From contig QYAI01000005.1 in NCBI GenBank assembly GCA_003988855.1, forward strand, positions 824,169 through 888,168: a DNA stretch of 64,000 nt. Direction: 5' to 3'. Numbering within the stretch: the stretch's first letter is position 1; each line of letters begins with the position of its first letter. This document shows positions 11,426-22,511 of the stretch, piece after piece. The stretch comes from Arachnopeziza araneosa (taxonomy: Eukaryota > Ascomycota > Leotiomycetes > Helotiales > Arachnopezizaceae). Below the pieces are notes generated by a model that had not been told where the DNA came from, ran no database searches, and was given only the letters and a program-made list of their open reading frames with translations. Both the position numbers and the translations under genes were made by a program.

Positions 11426-12123
11426 ACGGAAAGGTTAGCGGGGAATACCAGAAGATACATTGTATAAATATTAGCTGTTGTTGAACGGCATTCATAGACT
11501 CTTTAGGATTGAGATATGTCCTTGAAAGCGCATAAACCCTAGACTTATATCAGAAACTGTCCGTACTTTCATTTGTCAAATCGAATCCAAGTCTACCACT
11601 CTCGATTTAACTTAAATTCTACTAAATCCGTAACCTATAAGACCCCAGTTACTCGAACACTACACACAAAAGTGAATCAAACCTCATCAGATGAAGTATT
11701 ATCCGCCATCACTGTTCCAATACCACATGATATAAGACTCTACTCCCTCTCCACTTGGAAAAAGCCGTATCGCAACGCTATTCAAGATCAAGACATGGCA
11801 CGCATACATCAGACTTCGTTCCCATTAGTACTGGCACCAATTGAGCAAGTCACGAGAAGTCACCTGCATGTCGCACAAGTGATTGAAAGCTCTCCGTGCC
11901 TGAGATGTTGATACTAAAGAAAATAGAGGAACAACATTTGAAAATAGCACTATTCCAAGTGGTACTCTTGGTACTCGACTTCCTGGTTACTCCTTATCCC
12001 ATATGATATCCGTACAGCTGTCTCTTAACCTTGATAAAAATGGTATCTTTTCAAATGTAAACGACTGCCCTTGTCCACCAATTATCTTACTTATGATAGG
12101 AAGGAATATAAACTCCACTGAAG
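11426..12123. other. Convergent intergenic region
   Basis: 3' flanks of two convergent genes. AT-rich (for example around 11450-11480 and 12030-12060). No gene supported. Confidence 0.45.
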
Positions 12124-14127
12124 TTAGGACTTCCCACTGATGAGATTGCGAAGATATATAATTGGAGCGAAGCAATAGTTGCGCTTCTTCTCGTTGGAAG
12201 AGGAAGATCTGGTCGAGGAGATTTCTCCTTCCAGGATCCTTGAGTTGATTTTTTGTGTAAAGCCTTTCGACATCTCGGTCTCTGTGACACTTTCTTCTGC
12301 TGTGTTCGAGACAGAGGTTGGCGTCTTACTTTGCACATCCGCTTGCTCAGGTTCTTGCGAGGGATTCACATCGCTGTCACCAAGTTTCTTCGCTCTGGCT
12401 TCCCGCAAAATTCGTCGAAGAATCTTCCCAGTTGGGTTTCTCGGTATTGCATCAACAAACTCCACCTCCTCGAGACTCTTGTACCTGGCCAGACGAGTCT
12501 TCAGGAATGCTTTCACGTCGTCTTCACTGATTCGACTGCCTGGTACTCGAACGACGTATGCCAATGGCAGTTCTCCGTAACCGTCCTTTGCAGGGATGCC
12601 AATCACGCCGACGTCCAAGATTTCGTGATTCTCAAGCAAAGTGGATTCCAACTCAGCCGGACTCACTTGCCACCCTCGAACCTTAATCATATCTTTAGTT
12701 CGATCAATAATATACCAATTCCTTCCTTTAGTGTATCCAATGTCGCCTGTTCGGATCCAGCCATCAGGAGTAAAGGCCTCGCTGGTTAACTTTTGATTAC
12801 TCCGGTATCCGTTCATCAGGCCTTTACTACTGTGGATCTGGATTTCTCCGGGTATTCCTTCTTCATTTATTGTCTTGCCTTCCACATCAACAACCCTGCG
12901 CTAACATCAGGGCTGAAAACAAACTTAATTTAGATGTTCTTACCTCGCAGAGTATCCAGGCATTGGAGAACCGGCGCTCCCACTTGTGTCTTTCTCTGCA
13001 TTTTGCCACATCACGGACCACCCAGATTCAGTCATGCCATACGCCTGTACGATTCTCGCCCGTGGATCCAATTTGGCGTAAAGCTCTTGCTGCATTCCGT
13101 ATGTAAGAGCCGAACCACCAACATATACATGCCGTAAGGACTGCATCCTTGAACCAGGACATTTCGATAAACTCATCAAAAGTGGAGGAACTGCCGTGGT
13201 ATGTGTAATCTGGAACTTTTCCATCGCATTTAAGAATCCGTCTATCTCGAATCTTCGCATGATATATGTCTTGATTCCTTTTCGAAGTGCAAGCATGTGC
13301 TGGAGAGGTATGGCGAAGATGTGGAATGGAGGGACTGTGATAATGTATTTGACCTGGATATGTGAGTTCGAAAGACCTCTTTTCATTCCTTTCGTTAACT
13401 CACCTCGAATCCTTTTGCAAGGATATACTCATGATTCGTTACGCAGGAAGTCCAGTACTCATGGGAAAGGATTGCGGCTTTCGGAAATCCTGTTGTTCCA
13501 CTTGTACTGACATACGCGGCTGGTGTTCTCGGATCCTCAATTTGAATCCAGTCCTTCTCGCCGTGCTGCAACAAGTCTTTCCATGAACCGTACTTAGCCG
13601 GAACCTCTTCTCCATTGAAATTCAAGACAAAAACAAGGTGTGCTGGGATACCTCGCTCATCTGCGGCAGCACTTGCAACATCCAATGTTTTTGGTTCTGT
13701 AAATACAAATTTGGCATCTGTCAGTTGGAGATGATATGCAAGTTCTCTGGCAGTCCATCCTGGGTTGGCTCCGGTGAAGCAAGCGCCACTTCCGATAATT
13801 CCGAGATAGGTCGGCGTATAGTAGATCTGCTACTATAAGCTGTCTGATTCTTCTCTTGTTTTTGAAAGACGACTCACATTGTTAAAGCTATATACGCAAG
13901 CGCACTCTCCTTTCTGTAGTCCATAAAACTGCAGTCCACTAATGACTTGACGAACCATTGCTCTGACTGCATTGGCAGACAAATTTTGGCTTGCATCGCT
14001 GGCATCAAAATACAACTATGAAATACGAGTGAGATCGCTACAATCAATGGGACTGTCTTTAACATACTGGCTGGTCTCGATCATACTCGTCACCAGCAAA
14101 AGTCCATAAAACGAGATCGAGGGCCAT
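12124..14127 (-). CDS. Acyl-CoA / 4-coumarate-CoA ligase-like AMP-binding enzyme
   Basis: ANL-superfamily adenylating enzyme that activates a carboxylic acid with ATP and transfers it to CoA. Five exons: 14127-14068, 14015-13878, 13826-13404, 13353-12944 and 12895-12124; all joins keep frame and give 600 aa. Motifs seen: P-loop YVSTSGTTGFPKAA (~172-185), YGMTESG (~312-318), GWIRTGDIGY (~390), the hinge and A8 region KVRGWQVSPAELE (~414), and the A10 lysine motif NPTGKILRR (~490). The N terminus begins close to where 4CL-like enzymes normally start. Unusual is an ~80-residue Ser/Thr/Glu-rich tail after A10 that ends in a short hydrophobic segment (CFAPIIYLRNLI) and SGKS, not a canonical peroxisomal SKL. 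The substrate cannot be told; phenylpropanoid-like or medium-chain acids are typical of the group. Confidence 0.9.
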
Positions 14128-16410
14128 TATGTTGAGAGTGAGTTGTGGTAAGTAAATTGAAAAATTCTAGTATGAAATAAGTGTCTCGCCGTCACCAGAT
14201 GAGCTCACGGATATCAAATGCGTAGAGTCTTTTGAGAAGAGAAGCCTGACTTGATCTGAGATCGGCGACCTCGGTCGATTCAGCCATCCATGCATCTCGC
14301 TCTCACGGAGCGACTCAAATTGGGCTTTGCGGATGTTATGGTGTCATGTATGTCTTCCATCATCCTCCGTACCTCTCTGGACGTCTTATGCTGCACGCTT
14401 CCCGTCTCTTGCGAATGGATCCGGTTAGAATTTATTATGGCACCCTCTAAGGTGCCAGCGATAACCACATCATCTCGCGCTACTGCATCGATTCATGGTA
14501 CTAATGATTGAGACGCTGCGGGATACCCACAGACATTGCCCACAGACGAAGGATCTTTGGTCGGAGATGTGTTGATTTTGGGATCTATCCCCGTCTGATG
14601 CCTATCATATCCTCGCTTGAATGATGGGGTAGCATGCATGTCGCTTGCACCGCGACTACACCGTAACTTGAAGCGCCACGACTTGCTGGGGAGTATGCAA
14701 CTCTCTCGTGTGGAGGAAGAAGCTGAGCCTAAGCAGCTGACCCGAGAGCGGGATTGGAGCGCTTACAGTACAGCTTTTGTACCGATAGAGCCAAGTACCT
14801 TGTTCGGTCAGATTCTGGATTCCAATACCATGCCTCCCGTATATTAACTACACACCCATTCGCTTTACCTACCCACTGAGTATTCAGTCTTGTCAAACGC
14901 CTTGCATAGATCGTGCCTACAGTATGTAAAGTTGTTTTTCTTCATTGCTTCTTCGACCCTAACCCCCACCAGTTCCGTGTCTTAGTGATAAAAATAACAG
15001 GCCTTGCAGTTTCTGAGACATTTCGCACTTATCTCCAGAGATCGTGATTTGGAATTTACTTTAAAAAGCCATATCTACGAATTAGGAAGCTATGGTGCAA
15101 TGCGAGCAGCCACATGCTACAGTATTGGTTCCCAACATCGGGCGTAGGATAGGCTTGGCCCTGCACGACTTTATAGCCCCGGTAAGATCCGCAGCGGGAT
15201 ATTAATCGGTGCCTCCCTGTAGCGTTAGCTTCGATTCTCTCATTGGCCAACTCGCTTCCGGTTTGACGTTCTTGGGTGTCGATTGTAGGATTTCAACATC
15301 TCGATATTGTCACGTCTTCCCGCAGCACGCTTATCTCTTAGTCCCATGTAAGAACCCTTACGTCAATCACATCACAAGGCTGCAGATAGCGGTCATTCTA
15401 CTCAATTGGTGCTGTCGGATTCCCGGCCTAATAACGCGGAAACTTTTGATAGCGTGCTTTTGGCTGGTTATATACGCGAGCACCAGGAAAACTACAGTAA
15501 CGTCTGTCCCTGCGTGCCGAAACGCACCCCGTAACGAAACAAATCCATAGTTTACTAATCACCACTTTTTTCTTAGCAGGTCTATGAGTTTGTACTTAAA
15601 ATGTTACTTTCTTTAACAATTTCTCCCTAAGGAGATCACTTAATAAGAAGAAAATAACTGTGGTTAGTTGTGCTGTCGATCGTTTTAATCACGTTACCGA
15701 TCGCCGTTTCGGCTGTACCCCTATGCTTAATCGCGACCATTGGAGTCTTTTCAAAATTCGGAGCACTTAGGGAAAGGTTTTATATCAGAAGAATATGGCT
15801 CCAAATTTTGAAGACACTCAAAGAGGAAAACGATGCAGCCCGGGAGTTTCTCCGACGTGAGGAGAGGGGTGCATAAACTCCACATGTTTTAGCTTCAGAT
15901 TTAGTGCTAATTAGCGAGCAATCGCCGAAATTAGCCTGAAAAAATAATACCGCATAATTAGAGCCTCAGGCGCCCAGGGCCAGCCGTGGCTGAGTCAGGA
16001 AGATTGTTTTCCCAAGGCTGCTAGGCACAAGAAATCGGCGACAGTGATGTTCCAAAATCGTCGTCAAAGAGTCTACCTCCAAAAAGGGTCCAAAACATCG
16101 ACTTCAACAGGAAGTATATAGTACGGCTTCGTTCTTGTTATCAGCTTCAGGTTCTTGGGGTTGATTCTTCGTAGAGCGATTATAGTGGATTCGTTATCAT
16201 CATTTACGAGGACGACGAAGTCGGTTGCCACGCGGCATTGCACCACAGCGGCGACACTTGTAGCATTCTTCAAGCCGCCGACTTTGGGGTACAGCAGCAT
16301 CTGATATTTCGAGTGGAGGTGCTACCGCGGTCAAAGTAGATGCACGGTTATCTCAACCTAATCAACCATCTGGCTAGTATCTGTCTTGATTTCGAGCTAC
16401 GAAGCCCGAC
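14128..16410. other. Gene-poor region with decayed fragments
   Basis: 5' flank of the CoA ligase, then about 2 kb without a supported gene. A 68-codon ATG-less frame at 15670-15876 (plus) encodes a hydrophobic helix followed by a basic segment; it has no start and no recognisable family and is best read as a relic. The remainder is AT-rich with scattered stops. Confidence 0.4.
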
Positions 16411-16858
16411 ATGGCTCGCACTGACTTGCAAAGACCCGAAGAAGGTATGGATTATCTAGTGCACCAATCTCCTGCCAACTAACTAGAATTAGGAGAGCAT
16501 TCCCGGAAAAGGAGGTTGCGCACCATCAGCCTGCAGACGAAACCCTGACCTAGACTACCTCTACAAACTTCAACAAACCTATCTGCGACGCAACCCCCTC
16601 AGACCCTCCAGGTATACGAAGCCAAGCCTATAACACTACCTCAAAGTGCGGGAATCCGTGGATTATATCGATGCATCGTTAATCCCATCTGAGGAAAGGG
16701 CCGTCGCCTCTCAGCGTATCCACCAAGGTTCGCGACCAGAAAGAGAGAGACTCTCTGTACGCGCAGATACATAAGTCCCTAAATAGATGTCCAGAAGAAC
16801 AAAGAGTATGAAGCCGAAGAGAAAAGCAGAGGCGCCAAGAATTAGCTCTTTTGAATAA
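16411..16858 (+). pseudogene. Decayed coding relic, family not recognised
   Basis: A coding-like stretch with amino-acid texture too regular for random DNA. It starts ATGGCTCGCACTGAC, has a possible intron (gtatgg ... attag, about 16445-16492), then reads RRNPDLDYLYKLQQTYLRRN and VRESVDYIDASLIPSEERA, broken by in-frame stops near 16630, 16770 and 16783 before a final stop at 16856-16858. A frame change is also needed just after the intron. I do not recognise the protein. The pattern fits an old single-copy gene or transposon gene accumulating point mutations. Confidence 0.35.
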
Positions 16859-17065
16859 GGATTGTCTTTGTGTGTAACGTTAACAGATCATGCAGTGCTA
16901 CTAAAATCCTAGGGGGAGAGTGAGCTGATTATCAATGGTAACAGGAATCGTCATATCCTACTTCCAAGCCTCATATATTACATCAACTCAGATCTACATG
17001 CAGGCTCTCTTTATATCACAAACCACCTTGCTCATTCCGCTATATACATTTACATAGCTGGGATG

Positions 17066-18108
17066 CTAGCTTGGAAGCTCGGCTCTCCCAGCCTCTACAG
17101 GTCGATTGCTCGGCAACTCAACTCCCTGCGTCCGGCTAGGATCCATCTCATAATACAAATTCTCATTCTGGGCTTTGGGTTGTGTCGCCAGGGTGGGAGG
17201 AATAACGGACTCTCCACCAACTCCACCTTCACGCTTCACGTCCTCATTCGGCAACTCAGCTTTTGTTTCCGGGAGAAATTGCTGATCGGGATTTTGAGGT
17301 GCCGGGGATGATTCTTTTCTATGTCGTCGTTGATTACGGATATACCAGAGTCCGAAGCCGATGACGGCTATGAGAGCCAGGCTGCCGAGGACAGGTCCTG
17401 CGATCCAGGCTTTGCTGCTTGTAGAGGAGGGCGAGGAAGGAGTTGTGAATGGGGATGGGGAGGATAGGGGTGATGATATAGAGGATGAACTTGTTGATGA
17501 AGCTAAGCATTTTGTTAGACGTGGAAGAATTAGCACAGAAGATCTCAGTACCAGAAGTTGTGCCGGAAGCTCCGAGAGGTAGGTTTCGATATACCGTCAT
17601 AGCTGGCCAGGCAGGCACCGCACAGAAGAAATTCGTCATCGGATCGACATTATCGGGATATGTTTGATACACCGTCTGCGTAAAGCAGCCTTCCGAGGTA
17701 CTGTATGACTCTTATTAACGCTAATGGACCGGAACGTGGGCTCGGGTGTTACTGATTTAGACATACCATGTTGCGAGGCCCGGAACGAAAGTTCCCGTTG
17801 GGTCTAATATATACGTGCACTTAGTCCAAAGCGGGGGTTGCTCGACTAAGTAAGTGGATGCGTAACAGCCCGCCCATGTGTTAGAAGTTGTATACAGCTC
17901 TCCCGGACCGCAATCCTGTGTCGATGCTAGATAGGTAAACCGGTGTCAGCCTAACGGTAGGGCCCTCTCGCAGAGTTCTTGGTGCGTTTTGCGTACTAGC
18001 TGTTCCAACTATGTAGTATCCTAGTAAAACATTATCCCTTTCAGCGAGCTTTGCTGGAGGGGTTGTGAGGGATGTTGTCAAAGTGGTTGGAGTGGACGTT
18101 GTTAACAT
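17066..18108 (-). CDS. Single-pass membrane protein with Cys-rich ectodomain and Ser/Thr stalk
   Basis: Spliced model of 295 aa: exons 18108-17956, 17915-17767, 17700-17552 and 17502-17066. Introns 2 (66 nt) and 3 (49 nt, containing ctaac) are convincing because they restore DCGPGELYTTSNTWAGCYAS to CTSEGCFTQTVYQTYPDNVD and then GTTS to a Ser/Thr-rich stalk. A transmembrane helix follows (AWIAGPVLGSLALIAVIGFG), then a basic stop-transfer (RNQRRHRK) and a cytoplasmic tail ending VELPSNRPVEAGRAELPS. This layout (Cys-rich outside, Ser/Thr stalk, one span, charged tail) is common among fungal wall-sensor-like proteins. The 5' end is weak: intron 1 would be only 40 nt, no signal peptide is present at ATG 18108, and an upstream exon may be missing or the gene may be decaying. 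Confidence 0.6.
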
Positions 18109-18831
18109 ATTTGCTAGAATGCAGAACGTTAGCGTCGCATTACAATTGCTGCAATATTGTCTCGTGACAACTTTCCTTGATTGTGATTACGATGGTTTGA
18201 AGCTGTTGACGAAGGAGATGACGGCAAGTTGTGGCTCGTAAAGAGGGCGGTTCCTCCCTTTTAACTCAAACCTCGTGAGGTAAGTTACACCCGACACCTT
18301 GCGTTATCGAACGCCCGTCTCGCCCATTTCGGGAAACGGACAGGAAAATTTGAGGTTTCATTGGAAGAATAGTGCTAACCCCTGTCACTCTCCCGCTAAA
18401 TGACCTGTTGTGGCTGCGCTTACCCTGGTGAGAGGATGTATGCGCTGGGGTACAGTCAGCCACTCAAGCCGCTGTAGGCAGGGGACTGGAACACAGGAGA
18501 GAACGGCCGCAAAACGCGTGTCAAAGTTTTCAATTGCACTGCCCTCGGCTATCAGGCGTAGCACAACGAGTACCCAAGCTCTTGTGCTCCAGGTTCTTGC
18601 GGGCGTTCGACACAACGTGCTCGATTGAGGACTACAAGATCATAGCTTTCATAGTGAAGGAAGAGCTTCTGGCCGCAGCAGCTTGGCGTCGATGCAGGAC
18701 TGAGGTCCCTCATTCTCGGCTTCGGCATTACGTACTTCCGTACAGCGGTGTACTTGGTGGTAGGGATAAATAACTTCACCCCTAGTACTTCGTTCTACAG
18801 TAGCACATTCTGCTCCACAAATACGACAAGA
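18109..18831. other. Intergenic region, no supported gene
   Basis: Mixed sequence upstream of the cysteine-rich membrane protein gene. Frames on both strands overlap each other and lack signatures. Confidence 0.35.
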
Positions 18832-19073
18832 ATGACATTCGTATTGGCTCACTCCCTGGATGAGGCTGACTTCAGAACTATCGGGGGTGAACTTATTATC
18901 CCCAAGGCCAACGCTTCTAAAGCTCCTGACGTAGATATTCTTCTTGCCCTTGCTGCTCGCATTGATTACATGGTTAATATCTTCTTCGAGTAAGTGCCAC
19001 AATATCCACTAATAGTTCATTCAACTTCAGGTTGAAGGTATGTTCTAGCCTTCATACAGCTAATTCTTTGTAG
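18832..19073 (+). CDS. Possible small gene or 3' end of a decayed gene
   Basis: From ATG 18832 the frame reads MTFVLAHSLDEADF, GELIIPKANASKAPDVDI and AARIDYMVNIFFE, with strongly coding-like composition. The apparent stop at 18991 coincides with a perfect donor (GA|gtaagt). A 41-nt intron ending cttcag (18990-19030) would continue as ELK, and from there either a short tail to 19073 or a further intron is possible. In-frame sequence also extends upstream (NNFTPSTSFYSSTF) without an ATG, so the true 5' end may be missing. I do not recognise the family. It could be a remnant; the strand is better supported than the exact limits. Confidence 0.3.
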
Positions 19074-19271
19074 AATAGCATGGCGGGTTCCTATCACGGC
19101 GCCCTTACGCCTTCGATGTATGGTAGCTAAAGTATATGAGTACGGACGTGTTCATTCAGGTGCCGCCTGTGCTTGCGTTGTTTGGTTCGGGTGCTTCTTC
19201 GGGTTTCTTTCCAAGGACTTTGCGTCTTCTGGGTAGAACTCATCCTATTTGCTGACGCCGTGAGAGGAGAG

Positions 19272-19997
19272 ATGAAACTCGGTACCGCTCTGATTAAACT
19301 TCCAACCTTCTGGTTCCTCATTATCGCTTCCGCTCATCTCTTCTACCCCTGGGTTCTCTCTCGTAAGCTCCATGTCCGAGCTGAGAAGCTATCCGATCAC
19401 GCAACTCGCCTTCACTTTGATTATCCTATTGCTCCTTTCCATGGTCTTCGCATTTCTCGATCACCAATCAAAGAATGGCATGCTTTTGCAGTCATTCCTG
19501 CACCACCAGGTATCCCAGGCGGATCAATGATCATTTCCAATAACGGTGATTGGACAAAAGACGCAATTCAGAATCCTCGTCCATATTATTGGATCAAAGG
19601 CATTCCTGCCACCGGCGTGCTGGCCATGTCTCGGATTTTCAACAAAATCGTCGTCGTCACAACAGGAAGCGGAATTAGACCCGTCCTGGCAGTCATTCAG
19701 GATCCGATAATGGCAGGTAAGGTTAGGGTTATCTGGAGCACGCCGAATCCGTTGCATACGTATGGCAGCGAGATTGTTGATGGTGTTACAAAGATTGATA
19801 GCAGTGCAGTGATAATCAATACCAGGGAACCGGGACAGAAGAGACCAGATTTGGTGGCTAAGGCGTGGGAGCTATACTCCAAAGAAGAAGGCGTGGAGGC
19901 TGTTTTCGTCATCAGCAATCCGAAATTGACGAGAAAGGTTGTCTACGGTCTTGAGAGTCGTGGGGTTCCTTGTTTTGGGCCGATTTGGGATTCATGA
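19272..19997 (+). CDS. TmpA-like membrane oxidoreductase, C-terminal module only
   Basis: 241 aa from ATG 19272. The sequence resembles the C-terminal part of fungal TmpA-type integral membrane proteins and of NRPS-like proteins carrying that module. It has a hydrophobic segment (PTFWFLIIASAHLFYPWVL), an FAD-type beta-barrel (HATRLHFDY, PIKEWHAFAVIP, MIISNNGDW), an NAD-binding turn (KIVVVTTGSGIRPVLAVI), DKPxx-like IWSTPNPLHTYG, and the family's terminal string ESRGVPCFGPIWDS. TmpA in Aspergillus nidulans is a membrane protein involved in a conidiation signal. The open frame runs ~33 codons further upstream (19173) without an ATG and includes DAVRGEMKLG; the usual N-terminal membrane spans are not found in frame, although an alternative frame near 19155-19235 also looks hydrophobic. 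It may therefore be a 5'-truncated gene rather than a functional short form. Confidence 0.5.
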   Translation: MKLGTALIKLPTFWFLIIASAHLFYPWVLSRKLHVRAEKLSDHATRLHFDYPIAPFHGLRISRSPIKEWHAFAVIPAPPGIPGGSMIISNNGDWTKDAIQNPRPYYWIKGIPATGVLAMSRIFNKIVVVTTGSGIRPVLAVIQDPIMAGKVRVIWSTPNPLHTYGSEIVDGVTKIDSSAVIINTREPGQKRPDLVAKAWELYSKEEGVEAVFVISNPKLTRKVVYGLESRGVPCFGPIWDS

Positions 19998-21056
19998 GTG
20001 CCGGAGTAGATATCTGGGTGAAGATGTTGAGATCTCAATTGATTCAATGCCACCATCGCAAAACTGGCTAGGAATTATTTTCTATGAACTTATATACGGA
20101 CTATTTAGATTCTTGAAGTTAGCGACATGAATGTTACGTTTTTCTCATAGAGGCAAAAGTTTCTACAGTCAATCAGCCTGGCTGAACAACGGGACGTTCC
20201 TCTCAAGTTTGTCGTCAAGTCTCTGAGTCTACAATAACTTGAGTTGTAGATTTGTAAATAAAGTTTATCTCCTTTGTTTAAACGCTGCCAGGAATAAGAA
20301 GCTGATACTAGTGAGAAACAGTTGCGTCACATCACTCTTCGTTCTGATTAGAAGTTCTCAAGGGAGATTATCAAATTTTCACTTTAAATTACTATATGAA
20401 GGATACATATCATTGATTCAAGATCATCAATTGCCCCAAGAAGTGATGCTAGCAACGCCAGGAATTGATTATCCGATTCAAGGTTTGTGACAAAAATCCA
20501 AGTTTTGAGTCCTCCCATCTTTTGAATTTCATTTTTCTCTCTTAAATATGAGACATCTCATTTACCCAAAACATAAATGTCAAAAACACGTCAAGCTCCG
20601 AGGAAATAACTTGTACCTACCGAGGCGGGTAAAATTCCTCTTCGACGAACTCAAAACTCAAAACCACAAATTTCAATACTCGTCTTGCACAAGCACTTGA
20701 AACGTAAAATGCGGAGCTCTTAGATACTCATCTTTCATTGTCAAGAATTTTTATCGACTTTAGTAGAGCAAAGATTGTGGTATTTGAGCTTCGACTTTAC
20801 GATTTCCCGACGCTTCGGTGCAGACGATTTTTGACCGCCTCGTACAGCGGGGTGCAAGATGTTTGAGGGGAGATGAGGTGCGCATTTATGATCATATCCG
20901 ACTAATATAGCGTATACCTTATCACGCCGGCACGGCCACTGGACAAACCTATTGCGCCCTGATTAGTAATCCTTCCTGTACCTTGCAGCACCATTTAAAT
21001 CAGCAATTTAATCAACAGCAGCTTCACAACAACAAGCTCCTACACGCACGAGCGAT
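19998..21056. other. AT-rich intergenic region
   Basis: About 1 kb of AT-rich DNA with short frames only (for example 20239-20490 plus). I see no gene. Confidence 0.45.
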
Positions 21057-22009
21057 ATGCCTCGCATATCGCGTTCCTCCTGCGCTACCAGCATCCAAGC
21101 CATAGTCGAGCCCATAACTTTCTTCTACACACTCCTTAGCACCTTTCCCTACCTCCCCGCATCCGACATTCTGAGCCCACCACTGACGGGATGGCCGCCC
21201 TCTGGCATAGCCAATCTCCGCGAACAAGGAGACAGATCTCGTTGTTGAGGTCCTCAAACATCTCCCATATATCCGCACAGATGGCAATCGTTCGTGGCGC
21301 GTAGGCTACGATGATATGTTGCCAATTGCGTATGCCGGACTTGGTGAGGTGGGAAGTGCGGTGCTTGAGCCCATGGACAGACATTGGATGCGTAGGTCGT
21401 GGCGCTGACGAATGGGCAGATGTATGGAGCTTGGTTATTACTTGATGTTGATGCTAGTAGGTTGCGTTTTTGGTACTCTATTCGCAGAAATATTTTGAAT
21501 ATCGCTGACTATGGGATGGATTCAATAGGCACGATCACGGAATTTTCATTGCTGGGTGGTATTAGCAGTAGTATTAAGTGTTCACAAGAAGAGAGGAAAG
21601 CGGGGTTGGTTTGGAAATATTTTCCTTCTACACCAATCAAGGAATTCTTTGCGGATTGGGAAGAAAAGCTGAAGTCTTTGGAGTGGATGCCGATCCAAGA
21701 CAAAGATGGCCTGCCAAACGGAGAGATATTAAGTCAGAAGCAACTGGGCGCGGCGTCGAAGGATCCAGAGGTCAGTTCCTGTACTTGTTGATCTGAGTTT
21801 ATGAAGTGTATTCTGATACCTCGAAGGAGATTCGAAGGATATATATTGATCATGGATGGGGAAGTAAGTCCTTCAAAAGACAAGATTGTAGGAAGGCTCT
21901 GAGGGATTGGAAGATTCAAGGGATCAGAATTCTTGAGGAGCATGATAAGTTGGTAAAAGCTAACCGCAGCCCATCACCACCGGACCTGCTGGATGAGTTT
22001 TCTGGCTGA
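21057..22009 (+). pseudogene. Frameshifted uncharacterised fungal gene
   Basis: A coding region whose frame changes at least twice without room for introns. Segment 1 from ATG 21057 includes EPITFFYTLLSTFPYLPASD and GWPPSGIANLREQGD. Segment 2 is one frame away (~21228-21395): ETDLVVEVLKHLPYIRTDGN. Segment 3 returns to another frame (~21393-21770): VVALTNGQMYGAWLLLDVD, KEFFADWEEKLKSLEW. A normal-looking intron (21771-21826 or 21829) then leads to the last exon, IRRIYIDHGWGSKSFKRQDC, with a stop at 22007-22009. The layout resembles a fungal family of small uncharacterised proteins that end in a basic 'RRIY..HGW...FRRQEC'-like block; I know no function for it. Two frameshifts indicate a pseudogene, unless they are assembly errors. 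Confidence 0.55.
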
Positions 22010-22511
22010 GAAAATTTCTGCGGGGTAAACACACATAAAGAGGATTTGTTTTCTTGATTCTTGTGCAAAGGTAAGGATTCACTTTGCTTTTTATACTGAT
22101 GTTGATTTTCTTCTTATTTCTTTTTGTATGAAACCGGGCATATATACTGTTCCGTCCTACTTCGGATTTCTAGCACAAATAAAATTGTAATTCAGTTACT
22201 TAGTCAACTTTCTGTGTCTCGTAATTATTTTATGATTCATAGCAGAGAGGGTGATGGCTCTCTAAATGGCAACGTCTAGAGGAATATTGATAAGTTGAAG
22301 CACTATAAAATATCCTAGATTCTCAAGAAAGTCACGGGCTATCAGAAAACAATGCATACTTGTGTTAATGAAGTTTATGGACGAAGTGTTGAGTTTGTAG
22401 AGCATTTGCCACAATTTGAAAGAAGCCCTGGAATATTGAGCATTTTTTCGTCATGATATCACCTTTGCTATTTGAATGTCTTCTAAATGGCTAAATATTT
22501 CAGCCCTGATT
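22010..22511. other. AT-rich intergenic region
   Basis: Convergent 3' flanks, strongly AT-rich; nothing else seen. Confidence 0.45.

Noticed and set aside
17503..17536. 34-nt intron option (gtgcta ... cttag) in the cysteine-rich membrane protein gene
   Set aside because: Too short and drops a conserved Cys region awkwardly; the 49-nt intron 17551-17503 restores the frame better.
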